DNA of 64,000 nucleotides, from NCBI RefSeq assembly GCF_000250655.1, contig NC_016935.1:4606001-4670000 (forward strand), in the 5' to 3' direction. This DNA is from Paenibacillus mucilaginosus 3016 (GTDB lineage Bacteria > Bacillota > Bacilli > Paenibacillales > NBRC-103111). The notes below the pieces were generated by a model. The model had not been told where the DNA came from and searched no databases. It saw only the letters and a program-made list of their open reading frames with translations. Every line of letters begins with the position of its first letter. The first letter of the stretch is position 1. Of this stretch, positions 1 to 9,157 are shown piece after piece. Both the position numbers and the translations under genes were made by a program.

Positions 1-1
1 G

Positions 2-475
2 TCCGGCTACTTCACCGTAGACTTGACGGAGTATCCGCTGGACGCTCCGGTTCCGGTGGACAAGGCGAAGCCTTACGGCTCCATCACCACCGGCATTACG
101 AGCCGCCAGGAGGTGGTCGTCGATGCGGCGCGCCGGGACGGGATGACCCTCCGCCAGTTCCTTGCCCGCAGTGCGGCAGGCCACGGGCATGTGTCGTTCA
201 CCGGTTCCGTGCTGCAGACGGCAGACTTCATCGAACGGTGGCTTCGCAGCGGAGGCGCGGACGGATTCAACATCCTTCCCCACATCTATTACAGCGGCTT
301 CGAGACGTTCGTGGATAAAGTGATTCCCGAGCTGCAGAACCGCGGTTTATTCCGCACCGCTTATGAGGGAAAGACGCTCCGGGAGAACCTCGGGCTGGCC
401 CGTCCGGACAACGGGCATAAGGCGGCGTGGGCGCTTCGCCGTCAGGCGGAGAACCTGCAGCCTCTGCAGACTTGA
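2..475 (+). CDS. NtaA/SnaA/DszA-type flavin monooxygenase, C-terminal part
   Basis: The gene enters from outside the window; only the last 157 or so codons are here, open from base 2 to a TGA at 473-475. The fragment matches the C-terminal third of the three full monooxygenases at 3.1-7.2 kb, sharing the block FNILP, the block PELQNRGLFRTAYEG and the end LGLARP. By family these are FMNH2-dependent monooxygenases that act with a separate flavin reductase on sulfones, chelators or similar small organics; the substrate here is unknown. The aldo/keto reductase follows on the same strand after 131 bases, so co-transcription is possible. The C-terminus is longer than in the paralogues, with an extra tail after LGLARP. 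Family assignment is sure, substrate is not. Confidence 0.9.
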   Translation, partial: SGYFTVDLTEYPLDAPVPVDKAKPYGSITTGITSRQEVVVDAARRDGMTLRQFLARSAAGHGHVSFTGSVLQTADFIERWLRSGGADGFNILPHIYYSGFETFVDKVIPELQNRGLFRTAYEGKTLRENLGLARPDNGHKAAWALRRQAENLQPLQT

Positions 476-606
476 GGCCGCAGGCTTTACTCCTTGACGG
501 TCCACACCCATATTGCCTGAAGCATCATCACCAAGGGATTCAGCGGCTCAGCCGCATCCACATACATAGCAAGATCACTACATTTCCATTTTGGGGAGGA
601 ATCATC

Positions 607-1581
607 ATGACAGTGTCTTACCGGAATTTGGGCGCAAGCGGGTTAAAAGTCAGCGAGATCAGCCTCGGCTCCTGGCTGACCTACGGCGGGTATGTTGAAC
701 GGGAGAACGCGGTAAACTCCATCCGCAAGGCGTACGATCTCGGGATCAATTTCTTCGACACGGCCAACGTGTATGCCAAAGGGGAAGCCGAGGTCGTCGT
801 CGGCGAGACGCTCCGCGATTATCCGCGGGAATCATTTGTGCTCGCTACCAAAGTGTTCGGGAAGATCGGGGACGGCCCGAACGACCGGGGCTTGTCCCGC
901 AAGCATGTGACCGAAGCCGCCAACGCCAGCTTGAAGCGGCTAGGCACGGACTACGTGGATATCTATTACAGCCACCGCTTCGATCCCGAGACGCCGCTGG
1001 AAGAGACTCTCCGGGCGTTCGACGATCTCGTACGCAGCGGCAAGGTTCTCTATGTCGGCGTCAGTGAGTGGACAGCGTCACAGATCACCGAAGCTTTCTC
1101 CATCGCAGACAAGTACCTGCTGGACCGCATCGTGGTGAACCAGCCGGTGTACAACCTCTTCGACCGGTATATCGAGAAGGAGATCATCCCGCTGGGCACA
1201 CGCAAGGGCTTCGGCCAGGTCGTCTTCTCGCCGCTGGCCCAAGGCCTGCTTACGGGCAAATATACTTCGGTCGAAGGGTTCCCTGAGGATTCGCGTGCGG
1301 CGAAGCACGAGAACTTCCGTAAGCGGATCACAGAAGACAAGCTGCACAAAGTCTCGAAGCTGACGGAGCTCGCCCGGGAGCTGGACATCACGCTGAGCCA
1401 GCTGTCCCTGGCATGGATTCTGCGCCAGCCGAACGTCTCCAGCGCCCTGATCGGTGCGAGCCGTCCCGAGCAGGTCGTGGAGAATGCTGCGGCTTCGGGC
1501 ATCAAGCTCAGCGGAGAGACACTGGAGCGCATTGAAGCGATCCTTGCCGAAGAAGCCCCCTCTCCTGCCGTGACCGCTTAA
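607..1581 (+). CDS. Aldo/keto reductase, KCNAB/YghZ-like
   Basis: A 324-residue cytosolic NAD(P)H-dependent reductase of the aldo/keto reductase superfamily. The ATG at 607 is preceded by GGGGAGGA with a spacing of six, so I reject longer upstream starts that overlap the previous gene. The N-terminus MTVSYRNLGASGLKVSE is typical. The catalytic tetrad is visible as FDTANVYAKG (Asp and Tyr), ATKVFG (Lys) and YYSHRFDP (His). The C-terminal GASRPEQVVENAAA is the usual nucleotide-binding segment. Similarity is closest to the potassium-channel beta-subunit-like and YghZ reductases, which reduce small aldehydes. It lies just downstream of a flavin monooxygenase and may act on the aldehyde or ketone that enzyme forms, but that is inference. 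A hairpin terminator follows. Confidence 0.93.
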   Translation: MTVSYRNLGASGLKVSEISLGSWLTYGGYVERENAVNSIRKAYDLGINFFDTANVYAKGEAEVVVGETLRDYPRESFVLATKVFGKIGDGPNDRGLSRKHVTEAANASLKRLGTDYVDIYYSHRFDPETPLEETLRAFDDLVRSGKVLYVGVSEWTASQITEAFSIADKYLLDRIVVNQPVYNLFDRYIEKEIIPLGTRKGFGQVVFSPLAQGLLTGKYTSVEGFPEDSRAAKHENFRKRITEDKLHKVSKLTELARELDITLSQLSLAWILRQPNVSSALIGASRPEQVVENAAASGIKLSGETLERIEAILAEEAPSPAVTA

Positions 1582-1617
1582 TCTCGGATCATTCGCATGG
1601 ATACTGCATTAATGAAC

Positions 1618-1651
1618 AAACTCCCTGGTCTCTTCGGCACAGGGAGTTTTT
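1618..1651 (+). terminator. Rho-independent terminator after aldo/keto reductase
   Basis: A perfect 10-bp stem (AAACTCCCTG at 1618-1627 with CAGGGAGTTT at 1640-1649), a 12-base loop and a T run to 1651 end the plus-strand transcript. Confidence 0.9.
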
Positions 1652-1717
1652 GTAGTTGGCTGAAGAGTCGATGCTCTGCAGCCTCGTCCGTCAAACGCAC
1701 TCAAGCGATTGTGACAG

Positions 1718-1756
1718 AAAAAAGCCGATATCCCCTCATCTGCGGGAATATCGGCT
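1718..1756 (-). terminator. Terminator for the minus-strand monooxygenase/binding-protein run
   Basis: On the minus strand AGCCGATATTCCC (1744-1756) pairs with GGGATATCGGCT (1723-1734), leaving one bulged base, and is followed by a run of T (A run at 1718-1723). It lies just after the stop of the binding protein, so two converging transcripts end within 140 bases of each other. Confidence 0.87.
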
Positions 1757-1780
1757 CTCCATCCCATGCAACCTGCTGAC

Positions 1781-3130
1781 CTACTCGTTCTTCAGCAGCT
1801 TTTCGACCTCTTTGTCAATCGTCTCCGAGGTTTTGCGGATCACGGTATTGACATCCGCTCCTCTCGCCAGCTCAAGGTTGGCTTCGGTGACGAACTTGGT
1901 GATACTGCTCTCATACTTATGCGAAGCATGGGTTTTCAGCGGAGCGTATTTGAAAATATTCTCTATTTTCTTACCTTTCAGCACGCCTACATCCGCGCCG
2001 TATTCCTTCTCGAGCTCGGGATTGATAACAGCGGGGACACGGCCGTTCCGCGAGATGACCCGCTGCGCCTCATCGGAGAGCAGGAACTTGATGACCTTGA
2101 AGGCCGCGTCTTTATTCTTGCTAAGTGAGCTCAGCGTAATGGAGTGCACCTGCGCCTCGCGGGTCTTACCGAGCTGGTCGGGGAAGGTAGGCACCGGGGC
2201 GATATCCCAATTCGATTCGATTCCCTGCTGCCGCAGCTCCTCCAGCGGCCCCACCATGTTGGCCAGCCACGCCGGACGCATCGCCATCGTGCGGTCTTTC
2301 ATGAAGACGTCACGGCCCCACATATATTTGGTCTCATCCTTCGGAAGGAAGCCCGGGATCTCGAAGTTCGTCTTCGCCGCCTGGAATACGGTGAGCCACT
2401 GGGGCGAGTTCAGGACCGATTTGCCGGTTTTGGGATCTAGAATCGGAAGGGCGTAGCTCCGGGACAGCATCCCGAGTCCTTCGGTATCGATGCCGATGTA
2501 CTGCACCCCGCCTTCCTCCCGGGTGAGCTGGCGGCCGAGCTCGAACGCCTGGTCCCAGGTCATCTGTTCGTCTGACGGGTAAGCCACGCCGAACTTGTCG
2601 AACACATCTTTATTATAGTAGAGAATATGCTGGTTGGAATTGTAGGGGATGCCGTAGATCTCCCCGTTCTCCCCGAAGTCCTTGATGTAATCGTAGGTAT
2701 GCGGCTTCAGGCGGCTTTCGTCAAAGTTGTATTTCTTGATAAAAGGCCGCAGATCTTCCACCACCTTCAGCTGCTTGAGCGCGTGATAGCCGTCGCCGAA
2801 GATGAGATCCGGTTCCTCGCCCGAGGAGAAAAAGTCCTGCACCGTTGTCCCGGCCGGCGGGGTAATGCGCTCGATCGTCACATTCTTGAAACGCTTCTCC
2901 ACCTGCTCCTTGATCTGCACCTTGAACTCCGTATCGGTGAAGGTGGCTCCGGTGACAAACAGCTTGAGCTTCGTCGGCTCCGTAATGTCATCGCTCTCCG
3001 TGCTGCCGGCTGCCGTTTCTGCAGCTTGGGGTGCGGGCGTTTCCCCGGCTTCCGGGGTTCCTTGGGAGCAGGCTCCGAGGGACAAAGATACGGCGGTCAG
3101 CAGGGCGGTTCCCAGCCACAGCTTGTTCAT
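1781..3130 (-). CDS. ABC transporter substrate-binding lipoprotein (family 1)
   Basis: A 449-residue extracellular solute-binding protein. The ATG at 3130 follows AAGGAGG. The N-terminus MNKLWLGTALLTAVSLSLGAC is a lipoprotein signal with the lipobox LGAC, so the mature protein should be anchored outside the membrane through that Cys. The body has family 1 (MalE-like) features: GEIYGIPYNSNQHILYYNKD in the first lobe and ALPILDP, RDVFMKDRTMAM and KNKDAAFKVIKFLLS in the second. Family 1 usually binds sugars, yet no permease or ATPase gene is next to it; it is the last gene of a run of three flavin monooxygenases, 16 bases after the third. It may bring in the substrate of those enzymes with the help of permeases elsewhere. 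Ligand unknown. Confidence 0.9.
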   Translation of the reverse strand: MNKLWLGTALLTAVSLSLGACSQGTPEAGETPAPQAAETAAGSTESDDITEPTKLKLFVTGATFTDTEFKVQIKEQVEKRFKNVTIERITPPAGTTVQDFFSSGEEPDLIFGDGYHALKQLKVVEDLRPFIKKYNFDESRLKPHTYDYIKDFGENGEIYGIPYNSNQHILYYNKDVFDKFGVAYPSDEQMTWDQAFELGRQLTREEGGVQYIGIDTEGLGMLSRSYALPILDPKTGKSVLNSPQWLTVFQAAKTNFEIPGFLPKDETKYMWGRDVFMKDRTMAMRPAWLANMVGPLEELRQQGIESNWDIAPVPTFPDQLGKTREAQVHSITLSSLSKNKDAAFKVIKFLLSDEAQRVISRNGRVPAVINPELEKEYGADVGVLKGKKIENIFKYAPLKTHASHKYESSITKFVTEANLELARGADVNTVIRKTSETIDKEVEKLLKNE

Positions 3131-3145
3131 GATGTGCTTCCTCCT

Positions 3146-4464
3146 TTAGTGGATGACGGCTTGGGACCGCGGATTCGCGGGACGGGACAGGCCGTATCGG
3201 TCCCTCAATGTGCTGCCTTCATAGGATGTACGGAACAGGCCGCGGTTCTGCAGCTCCGGTATGACCTGATCGACGAAGATCTCCAGCCCGGAAGGATAGA
3301 GCTGCGGCATGACATTGAAGCCGTCGGCCGCCCCGTTCTTGAACCATTGCTCGATGACATCGGCCAGAGCCAGAGGCGTTCCGGTGAAGGTGAAGTGTCC
3401 GCGTGCCCCGGCGAGCCGCTGAACCAGCTGGCGGATCGTCAGGCTCTCCTTGCGCGCGAGCTCGGTGATGATCCCGTGCCGGCTTTTGTTGCCGTTGATC
3501 TCGTCGACGGATTTGACCGCATGAAGCGGTAGGGGGCCGTCCAGCGGGTATTCCCGGAGGTCCACGCCGAAGCCAGGGGAGAAGCGTTTCAATGCCTCCT
3601 CGATGTTAATATACGAGTGCAGCTCCTCCTCCAGCTCGCGTGCTTCGGCCTCGGTATCGGCGAGGATCGGGCTGATTCCCGGAAGTACCAGCAGCTGATC
3701 GGGGGTCGGCCGTACCGCGCCAGCCTGGATTTCACATCGCTGTAGAAGGTCTGCGCATCCTCCAGCGTCTGCCAGGCGGTGAAGATGGCCTCCGCCGTCT
3801 TGGCGGCGAGCTCCTTGCCGCTCTCGGACGAGCCGGCCTGCACCAAGACGGGATAGCCCTGCGGAGGACGTGGAATGTTCAGCGGGCCCTTGACCCGGTA
3901 ATTCTCCCCCTGGAAATGAATCTCGTGCACCTTGTCGTTATGAATCTGGACCCCCGCCTCTTTGTCGAAGACGAGTGCGTCGTCCTCCCAGCTGTCCCAC
4001 AGCTGCTTCACCACCTCGACGAATTCTTCACCTACCCGGTAGCGCTCCGAGTGTTCGGGATGCTCCTCCCTGCTGAAGTTGAAGGCGGCGGAGCCCCCGC
4101 CCGTGACAATATTCCAGCCCGCGCGTCCACCGCTGATATGATCGAGGGAAGCGAACTGGCGCGCCAGGTGGAACGGTTCGTTGTAGGTGGTGCTGACCGT
4201 CGCGATCAGTCCGATATGCTCGGTAAGGAGAGCCAATGCGGAGAATAATGTGAACGGCTCCAGCGTATTCGATCTTCCGGCGTAGCCGTCGGCAACGAAC
4301 ACGGCGTCCATCAGGCCGCGTTCGGCGGTTCGTGCAATCTCAGCCGCGTACCTGATATCGAGATTGCGGTGCGGTACGGCACGCGGATGCCGCCAGGATG
4401 CTTCATGGTGTCCCGAGCCGTACAGGAAGGCATTCAGCTGCAGTTTTCTATCGGGTGTGCTCAT
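3146..4464 (-). pseudogene. NtaA/SnaA/DszA-type flavin monooxygenase, one-base frameshift
   Basis: Two overlapping frames together give one monooxygenase. The N-terminal frame begins at ATG 4464 (GAGGGGG upstream) with MSTPDRKLQLNAFLYGSGHH and runs correctly to the motif RLARYGR. It then loses homology where its paralogues continue with an ILPGLSPI-type block. The second frame resumes that block and ends at 3146. The shift lies next to a five-G run at 3701-3705 and is repaired by adding one base there; the repaired protein is 439 residues, exactly the length of the neighbour at 4494-5813. Luciferase-like core motifs are intact (HISGGRAGWNIVTGGG, PVLVQAGSSESGKELAAKTA). It may be a real inactivation or a sequencing error. 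Confidence 0.85.
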
Positions 4465-4493
4465 ATGTAGTTCCCCCTCTTCATGATTGAAAG

Positions 4494-5813
4494 TTAGACC
4501 GTCGCATTCCGGATTAGCGTATTCGCAGGCCGGGCGAGTCCGAGATTCTCCCTCAAGGTGCGGCCTTCGTAGGCGGTGCGGAATAACCCGCGGTTCTGCA
4601 GCTCGGGCAGCACTTTGCTGACGAACGCCTGCAGCCCGTGCGGGAACGTCTGCGGCAGGATGTTGAAGCCGTCCGAAGCCCCTTCCCGGAGCCACTTCTC
4701 GATAAAATCGGCCGTCTGCAGCGTCGAGCCTGTGAATGTAATATGACCGTGCCCGCCGGCATGGCGGTAGATCAGCTGCCGGATCGTCATGTTCTCCCGG
4801 CGGGCGGCATCGAGGATGACCCCCTGCCGGCTGCTGATGCCGCCCAGCGCCTCCGGCCGCTTCGCTTGATCCAGCGGCACGGGGCCGTCCAGCGGGCAGC
4901 CCGAGAGGTGCACCTCGAACCGCTCGGACATCCGGTCGAGCGCCTTGTCCATATCGATGAGCGAATTCAGCTCCTCCTCCAGGTCCCGGGCCTCCGCTTC
5001 CGTGTCGGCCACGATGGGGCTCAGACCCGGCAGGATTATCAGGTCATCGGCGGAGCGGCCGTACCGGGCGAGCCGGGATTTCACATCCGTATAGAACAGC
5101 CGGCCGGCCTCGAACGTCTGCTGCGCCGTGAAGATGACCTCCGCCGTTCTGGCGGCGAGCTCCTTGCCCTGCTCGGAGGAGCCGGCCTGGACGAGCACCG
5201 GATGCCCCTGCGGCGGCCGGGGGATGTTCAGCGGCCCTTTGACCGCATAATGCTCGCCCCGGAAGCCGATGTCGCGCACCTTGGCGTCGTCGATCAGCTT
5301 CCCTGCCTGCTTGTCGTACAGCAGAGCGTCGTCCTCCCAGCTGTCCCACAGCTGCTTGACGACCTCGACGAATTCTTCGGCACCTTCGTAGCGCTCTTCA
5401 AGCTTTGGGTGGGCCGCCCGGCTGAAGTTGCGGGATGCGTCCCCCGCACCGGTGACGATATTCCAGCCGGCCCGCCCGCCGCTGATATGATCCAGCGAGG
5501 CGAACTGCCGGGCCACATGGAACGGCTCGTTATAGACCGTGCCGACGGTGGCGATGAGACCGATATGCTCGGTCAGTGAAGCGAGTGCGGACAGCTGGGT
5601 GAATGGCTCCAGCTTGGCGGCCTTGCCGGCATAGCCGTCGGCGAGGAATACGGAGTCCATCAGCCCCTGCTCGGCGATGCGGGCCATCTCCGCCAGATAA
5701 TGGATGTCGAGATCCCCCTGCGGGTAAACATCGGGGTGGCGCCAGGCCGCCTCGTGGTGGCCTGCGGCACGCAGGAATACGTTGAAATGCGCTTTTTTGC
5801 CGGGTGTGGTCAA
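4494..5813 (-). CDS. NtaA/SnaA/DszA-type flavin monooxygenase
   Basis: A 439-residue cytosolic FMNH2-dependent monooxygenase of the luciferase-like (LLM) class. The start is a TTG at 5813 preceded by AGAAGGGA; the usual MTTPGKKAHFNVFLRAAGHH beginning follows directly. Conserved family blocks are ADGYAGK near residue 60, HISGGRAGWNIVTGAG near 110, QLWDSWEDDAL near 160 and PVLVQAGSSEQGKEL near 215. The C-terminal third carries the 100-residue extension typical of NtaA, SnaA and DszA. These enzymes need a separate NAD(P)H flavin reductase, and none is visible here. The stop lies 29 bases before the next paralogue, so the three paralogues and the binding protein probably form one transcript. Substrate unknown; sulfonates, sulfones, thioethers or N-chelators are possible by family. 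Confidence 0.93.
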   Translation of the reverse strand: MTTPGKKAHFNVFLRAAGHHEAAWRHPDVYPQGDLDIHYLAEMARIAEQGLMDSVFLADGYAGKAAKLEPFTQLSALASLTEHIGLIATVGTVYNEPFHVARQFASLDHISGGRAGWNIVTGAGDASRNFSRAAHPKLEERYEGAEEFVEVVKQLWDSWEDDALLYDKQAGKLIDDAKVRDIGFRGEHYAVKGPLNIPRPPQGHPVLVQAGSSEQGKELAARTAEVIFTAQQTFEAGRLFYTDVKSRLARYGRSADDLIILPGLSPIVADTEAEARDLEEELNSLIDMDKALDRMSERFEVHLSGCPLDGPVPLDQAKRPEALGGISSRQGVILDAARRENMTIRQLIYRHAGGHGHITFTGSTLQTADFIEKWLREGASDGFNILPQTFPHGLQAFVSKVLPELQNRGLFRTAYEGRTLRENLGLARPANTLIRNATV

Positions 5814-5877
5814 GGGAGTTCCCTTCTTTCAGCTGAATTGGGTAAAAGGGTGAGGCTTTTATGCTTCCGCTCCTGCC

Positions 5878-7209
5878 TTACGAATGAAGGACGGGACGGT
5901 GACGGGTGTTCGCAGGCCGGGCAAGACCGAGCCGGTCACGCAGCGTGGCGCCTTCGTAGGCGGTGCGGAACAGCCCGCGGTTCTGCAGCTCCGGAATGAC
6001 TTTATCCACGAAAGTATTCAGGCCGGTCGGATACAGCTGCGGCATCACATTGAAGCCGTCGGAGCCGCCGGTCAGGAACCATTCCTCAATCAGGTCGGCC
6101 AGCTGCAGAGGCGTTCCGGTGAAGGTCAGGTGTCCCCGCGCGCCGGCGATCCGGTGCGTCAGCTGACGGATCGTCAGGTTCTCCCTGCGGGCGAGCTCGA
6201 CCATGAGGGTATACCGCGCCTTGTGCCCGTTGATGTTCTCTTCTCCCGGCAGGTCGGCATACGGCAGCGGGCCGTCGATCGGATAAGGCGACAGATCGAA
6301 GCCCAGCCAGTTGGACAGCCCCCGGACGGAGTTCTCGGGATTCGCCAGCTCGATCAGCTCCCGCTCGATGTCCCGGGCTTCGCTCTCCGTGTCCGCGAGA
6401 ATCGGGCTCAGGCCCGGAAGGATCTGCAGCTCCTGGGGACTGCGGCCGTACTTCGCCAGCCTGGACTTCACATCGCGGTAGAACGCCCGCGCTTCCCCGA
6501 GCGTCTGCTGGGCGGTGAAGATGACTTCGGCCGTCTTCGCCGCGAGCTCCCGTCCCGTCTCGGACGACCCCGCCTGCACAAGGACGGGATAGCCCTGCGG
6601 CGGGCGTGGAATGTTCAGCGGACCTTTGACCTGGTAGGTCTCACCCTGGAAGTGGATCTCATGCACCTTGTCCTGGGCGATCTGGACGCCGTTCGCTTTG
6701 TCATAGACCAGGGCATCGTCCTCCCAGCTGTCCCACAGCTGCTTCACCACCTCCACGAATTCTTCGGCGTATTCGTAGCGGACCGAATGTTCCGGATGCG
6801 CCTCCCTGCCGAAGTTGAAGGCAGCCGAGCCGGCCCCTGTTACGATATTCCACCCGGCTCGCCCCCCCGAGATATGGTCGAGGGAAGCGAACTTCCTCGC
6901 CACATGGAACGGCTCGTTATAGGTTGTACCCACGGTGGCGATGAGGCCGATATGCTTGGTAACGACGGCGAGCGCCGACAGCATGGTGAACGGCTCGAGC
7001 TTGCCGTACTTGCCCGCATAGCCGTCCGCGAGGAAGACCGAGTCGAGCAGGCCGCGTTCGGCGGTCTGTGTAAGTTCCTGGTAGTACTTGATGTCCAGCC
7101 CGCGCTCCGGTCGGGTGGCCGGATGACGCCAGGAGGCTTCATGGTGGCCGGTGGCGGCCAGGAAGGCGTTAAGATGAAGCTGTCGGTCAGGGGGGGTATG
7201 TTGACTCAT
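5878..7209 (-). CDS. NtaA/SnaA/DszA-type flavin monooxygenase
   Basis: A 443-residue LLM-class monooxygenase, first gene of the minus-strand monooxygenase run. I choose the ATG at 7209 (MSQHTPPDRQLHLNAFLAA) because AAAGGAG lies 11 bases upstream and because the paralogues begin at the same point; a longer frame exists but has no ribosome site. The same conserved blocks occur (ADGYAGKYGKLEPF, HISGGRAGWNIVTGAGSAA, PVLVQAGSSETGRELAAKTA) and the same C-terminal ending LGLARPANT. The protein is clearly a duplicate of its neighbours rather than a distant relative. It lies 130 bases downstream of an ABC exporter gene; a weak promoter could sit in that gap (TTGCCG, 17 bases, CATTAT), but I would not insist on it. 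Confidence 0.93.
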   Translation of the reverse strand: MSQHTPPDRQLHLNAFLAATGHHEASWRHPATRPERGLDIKYYQELTQTAERGLLDSVFLADGYAGKYGKLEPFTMLSALAVVTKHIGLIATVGTTYNEPFHVARKFASLDHISGGRAGWNIVTGAGSAAFNFGREAHPEHSVRYEYAEEFVEVVKQLWDSWEDDALVYDKANGVQIAQDKVHEIHFQGETYQVKGPLNIPRPPQGYPVLVQAGSSETGRELAAKTAEVIFTAQQTLGEARAFYRDVKSRLAKYGRSPQELQILPGLSPILADTESEARDIERELIELANPENSVRGLSNWLGFDLSPYPIDGPLPYADLPGEENINGHKARYTLMVELARRENLTIRQLTHRIAGARGHLTFTGTPLQLADLIEEWFLTGGSDGFNVMPQLYPTGLNTFVDKVIPELQNRGLFRTAYEGATLRDRLGLARPANTRHRPVLHS

Positions 7210-7339
7210 GAGTAAGTTCGCTCCTTTGGGTTTGAAAATAATGTGATCAAGCTGCCGTCCCGGCAAAGGTCCAGCCCTGCTCCCCCATGAACGATGGTGG
7301 AATCTGATCTGAACCTGCCTGAAGCACGGCATCATTTAC

Positions 7340-9157
7340 TTATCCCGCCCCGGCGGCAGGGCTCCTGCCGTACCGGTGCAGCTGCCAGTAATGGCCGCCG
7401 AGCTCGAGCAGCTCCCGGTGGCTGCCTTCCTCCGCGATGCGGCCCTGCCGCATAACCAGGATCCGGTCCGCTCCCGTGATCGTCGACAGCCGGTGGGCGA
7501 TGATGAGCGTGGTCCGCCCCTTCGCCGCCTCCTGCAGCGCCTTCTGGATCATGAGCTCCGTATGCGAATCGAGATTCGCCGTCGCCTCGTCGAGGATCAG
7601 GATGCGCGGCTCGAACACGAGAATGCGGGCGAAGGAGATCAGCTGCCGCTCTCCGGCCGACAGCCCGCTTCCCCGCTCGGAGACCCGCGTCTCGTAGCCG
7701 TCCTTGAGGCGCAGGATCATGGCATGCGCCCCGACCCGGCGGCACGCTGCCTGCACCGCTTCCGCGGAGATCGAAGGGTCGAACAGCCGCACGTTGTCGA
7801 GGATGCTGCCGGAATAAAGGTAGGGCTCCTGCTGTACCAGGCCGACAAGCCGGTGCAGGGTCTTCGGCTCGATGTCACGGATATCCGTCCCGTCGATCCG
7901 GATGCTGCCCTTCTGCACATCGTAGAAGCGGCAGAGCAGCGAGATCAGGGAGCTTTTGCCCGCGCCGGTGGTTCCGACGATTCCGATCATCTCGCCTGGA
8001 CGAATATGCAGATCGAGATCCTGGATCACATCCGGTCCCTCCTCCCCGTAATGGAAGGAGATCCGCTCAAAATCAATCCGTCCCTGCACCTCGGCCGGCA
8101 CGAGAGGCACCGGATGCTCCGGATCCCTGACCACAGGCTGCTGGGAGAAGACGCTCCAGATCCGGTTGACGGAGACAGTCGCGGACTGCAGCTGGTTCCA
8201 CTGCTGGGTGATGTTGTTAATCGGCTGGAAGAACTGGCGGATATACGTGATGAACGCATAGAGCACCCCGAATTCGATGCTGTGGCCGAGCACGGCATAG
8301 CCGCCAAGCCAGGTGACGAACGCCACGGACAGGTTCCCGAGCACGTCGAACGAGCGGTTGAAGAGCACGTTCGTGCGGATTTCCCGCAGATTGGCCCGGT
8401 AATAGCCGTCATTGCGCTCCAGGAAGCGCGTCTGCTGCTCCTTCTCCTGATGGAAGGCCTGAATGAGCTGCATGCCCGACAGGTTCTCGGCGGTAAAGGC
8501 GATGAGGCGCGAGAGCTGCGTGCGCGAGAGCTGGTAGGTCCTGCGCAGATAAGCGCGGAAGCCTATCGCGATTCCCGCGATGAGCGGCAGCAGCAGCAGA
8601 CAGTACAAAGTCATCGTGACATCGAGCTGAAACATCAGGACGATAATGAACAGGAGCGTCATGCCGTCGCGCACCAGAGACAGGAGCACCCCGGTGAAAA
8701 ACTGGTTCAATGACTCCGTATCGCTGGACACATAGGTGATCAGCGAGCCGGAAGGCGTCCGGTCGTAGTAGGCAACCGACTGCCGCAGGATATGCCGGAA
8801 CAGATCCTTCCGGATGCCGGCGACGACGCTCTGTCCCGCCTGCTGCAGCAGGTTATCCTGCAGGTAGGAGAACAGAAACGAAGTCAGGGACAGAATCAGA
8901 TACACGAGCGCGATCAGGCCCAGCGCGCCGAACTCCGCTCCCTTCGCCAGATGATCGTCGATGGCGATCTTCACGAGGAAGGGCTGCAGCAGGTCGCCCG
9001 ATATGGCGAGCAGCGTGCAGACGAGCACCAGGGCGAACTTGCGGCTGTGGGGGCGGGCATAGCTGTACAAGCCCTGGAAGGCTGCAGCCGTATTCTCGGC
9101 GGGCGGGGAAGCCGGCTCAGACGCCTTCGGAGGCTTCCGCGAAGTGGTGCGGAACAT
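7340..9157 (-). CDS. ABC exporter half-transporter, canonical-site subunit
   Basis: A 605-residue membrane protein with a six-helix exporter domain (about residues 30-320) and an ATPase domain (about 350-600). The start is ATG 9157, eight bases after AGGAGGG, inside the end of the upstream partner, which it overlaps by 41 bases. The ATPase has Walker A GTTGAGKSS, the signature LSAGERQ (departing from LSGGQ) and Walker B LILDEATANLD with the catalytic Glu. Together with the preceding gene, which lacks that Glu, it matches the pattern of heterodimeric exporters such as BmrCD/YheIH and LmrCD, which export drugs or peptides. The overlap implies coupled translation. Cargo unknown. Confidence 0.93.
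   Translation of the reverse strand: MFRTTSRKPPKASEPASPPAENTAAAFQGLYSYARPHSRKFALVLVCTLLAISGDLLQPFLVKIAIDDHLAKGAEFGALGLIALVYLILSLTSFLFSYLQDNLLQQAGQSVVAGIRKDLFRHILRQSVAYYDRTPSGSLITYVSSDTESLNQFFTGVLLSLVRDGMTLLFIIVLMFQLDVTMTLYCLLLLPLIAGIAIGFRAYLRRTYQLSRTQLSRLIAFTAENLSGMQLIQAFHQEKEQQTRFLERNDGYYRANLREIRTNVLFNRSFDVLGNLSVAFVTWLGGYAVLGHSIEFGVLYAFITYIRQFFQPINNITQQWNQLQSATVSVNRIWSVFSQQPVVRDPEHPVPLVPAEVQGRIDFERISFHYGEEGPDVIQDLDLHIRPGEMIGIVGTTGAGKSSLISLLCRFYDVQKGSIRIDGTDIRDIEPKTLHRLVGLVQQEPYLYSGSILDNVRLFDPSISAEAVQAACRRVGAHAMILRLKDGYETRVSERGSGLSAGERQLISFARILVFEPRILILDEATANLDSHTELMIQKALQEAAKGRTTLIIAHRLSTITGADRILVMRQGRIAEEGSHRELLELGGHYWQLHRYGRSPAAGAG

Noticed and set aside
3990-6760. Repeated near-identical DNA blocks as a possible mobile or CRISPR-like array
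   Set aside because: The blocks fall at the same codons of the three paralogous monooxygenases, so they are conserved coding sequence from gene duplication.
7210-7339. Riboswitch before the monooxygenase run
   Set aside because: The 130-base gap has no recognisable S-box, T-box or other conserved core and no terminator hairpin with a T run.
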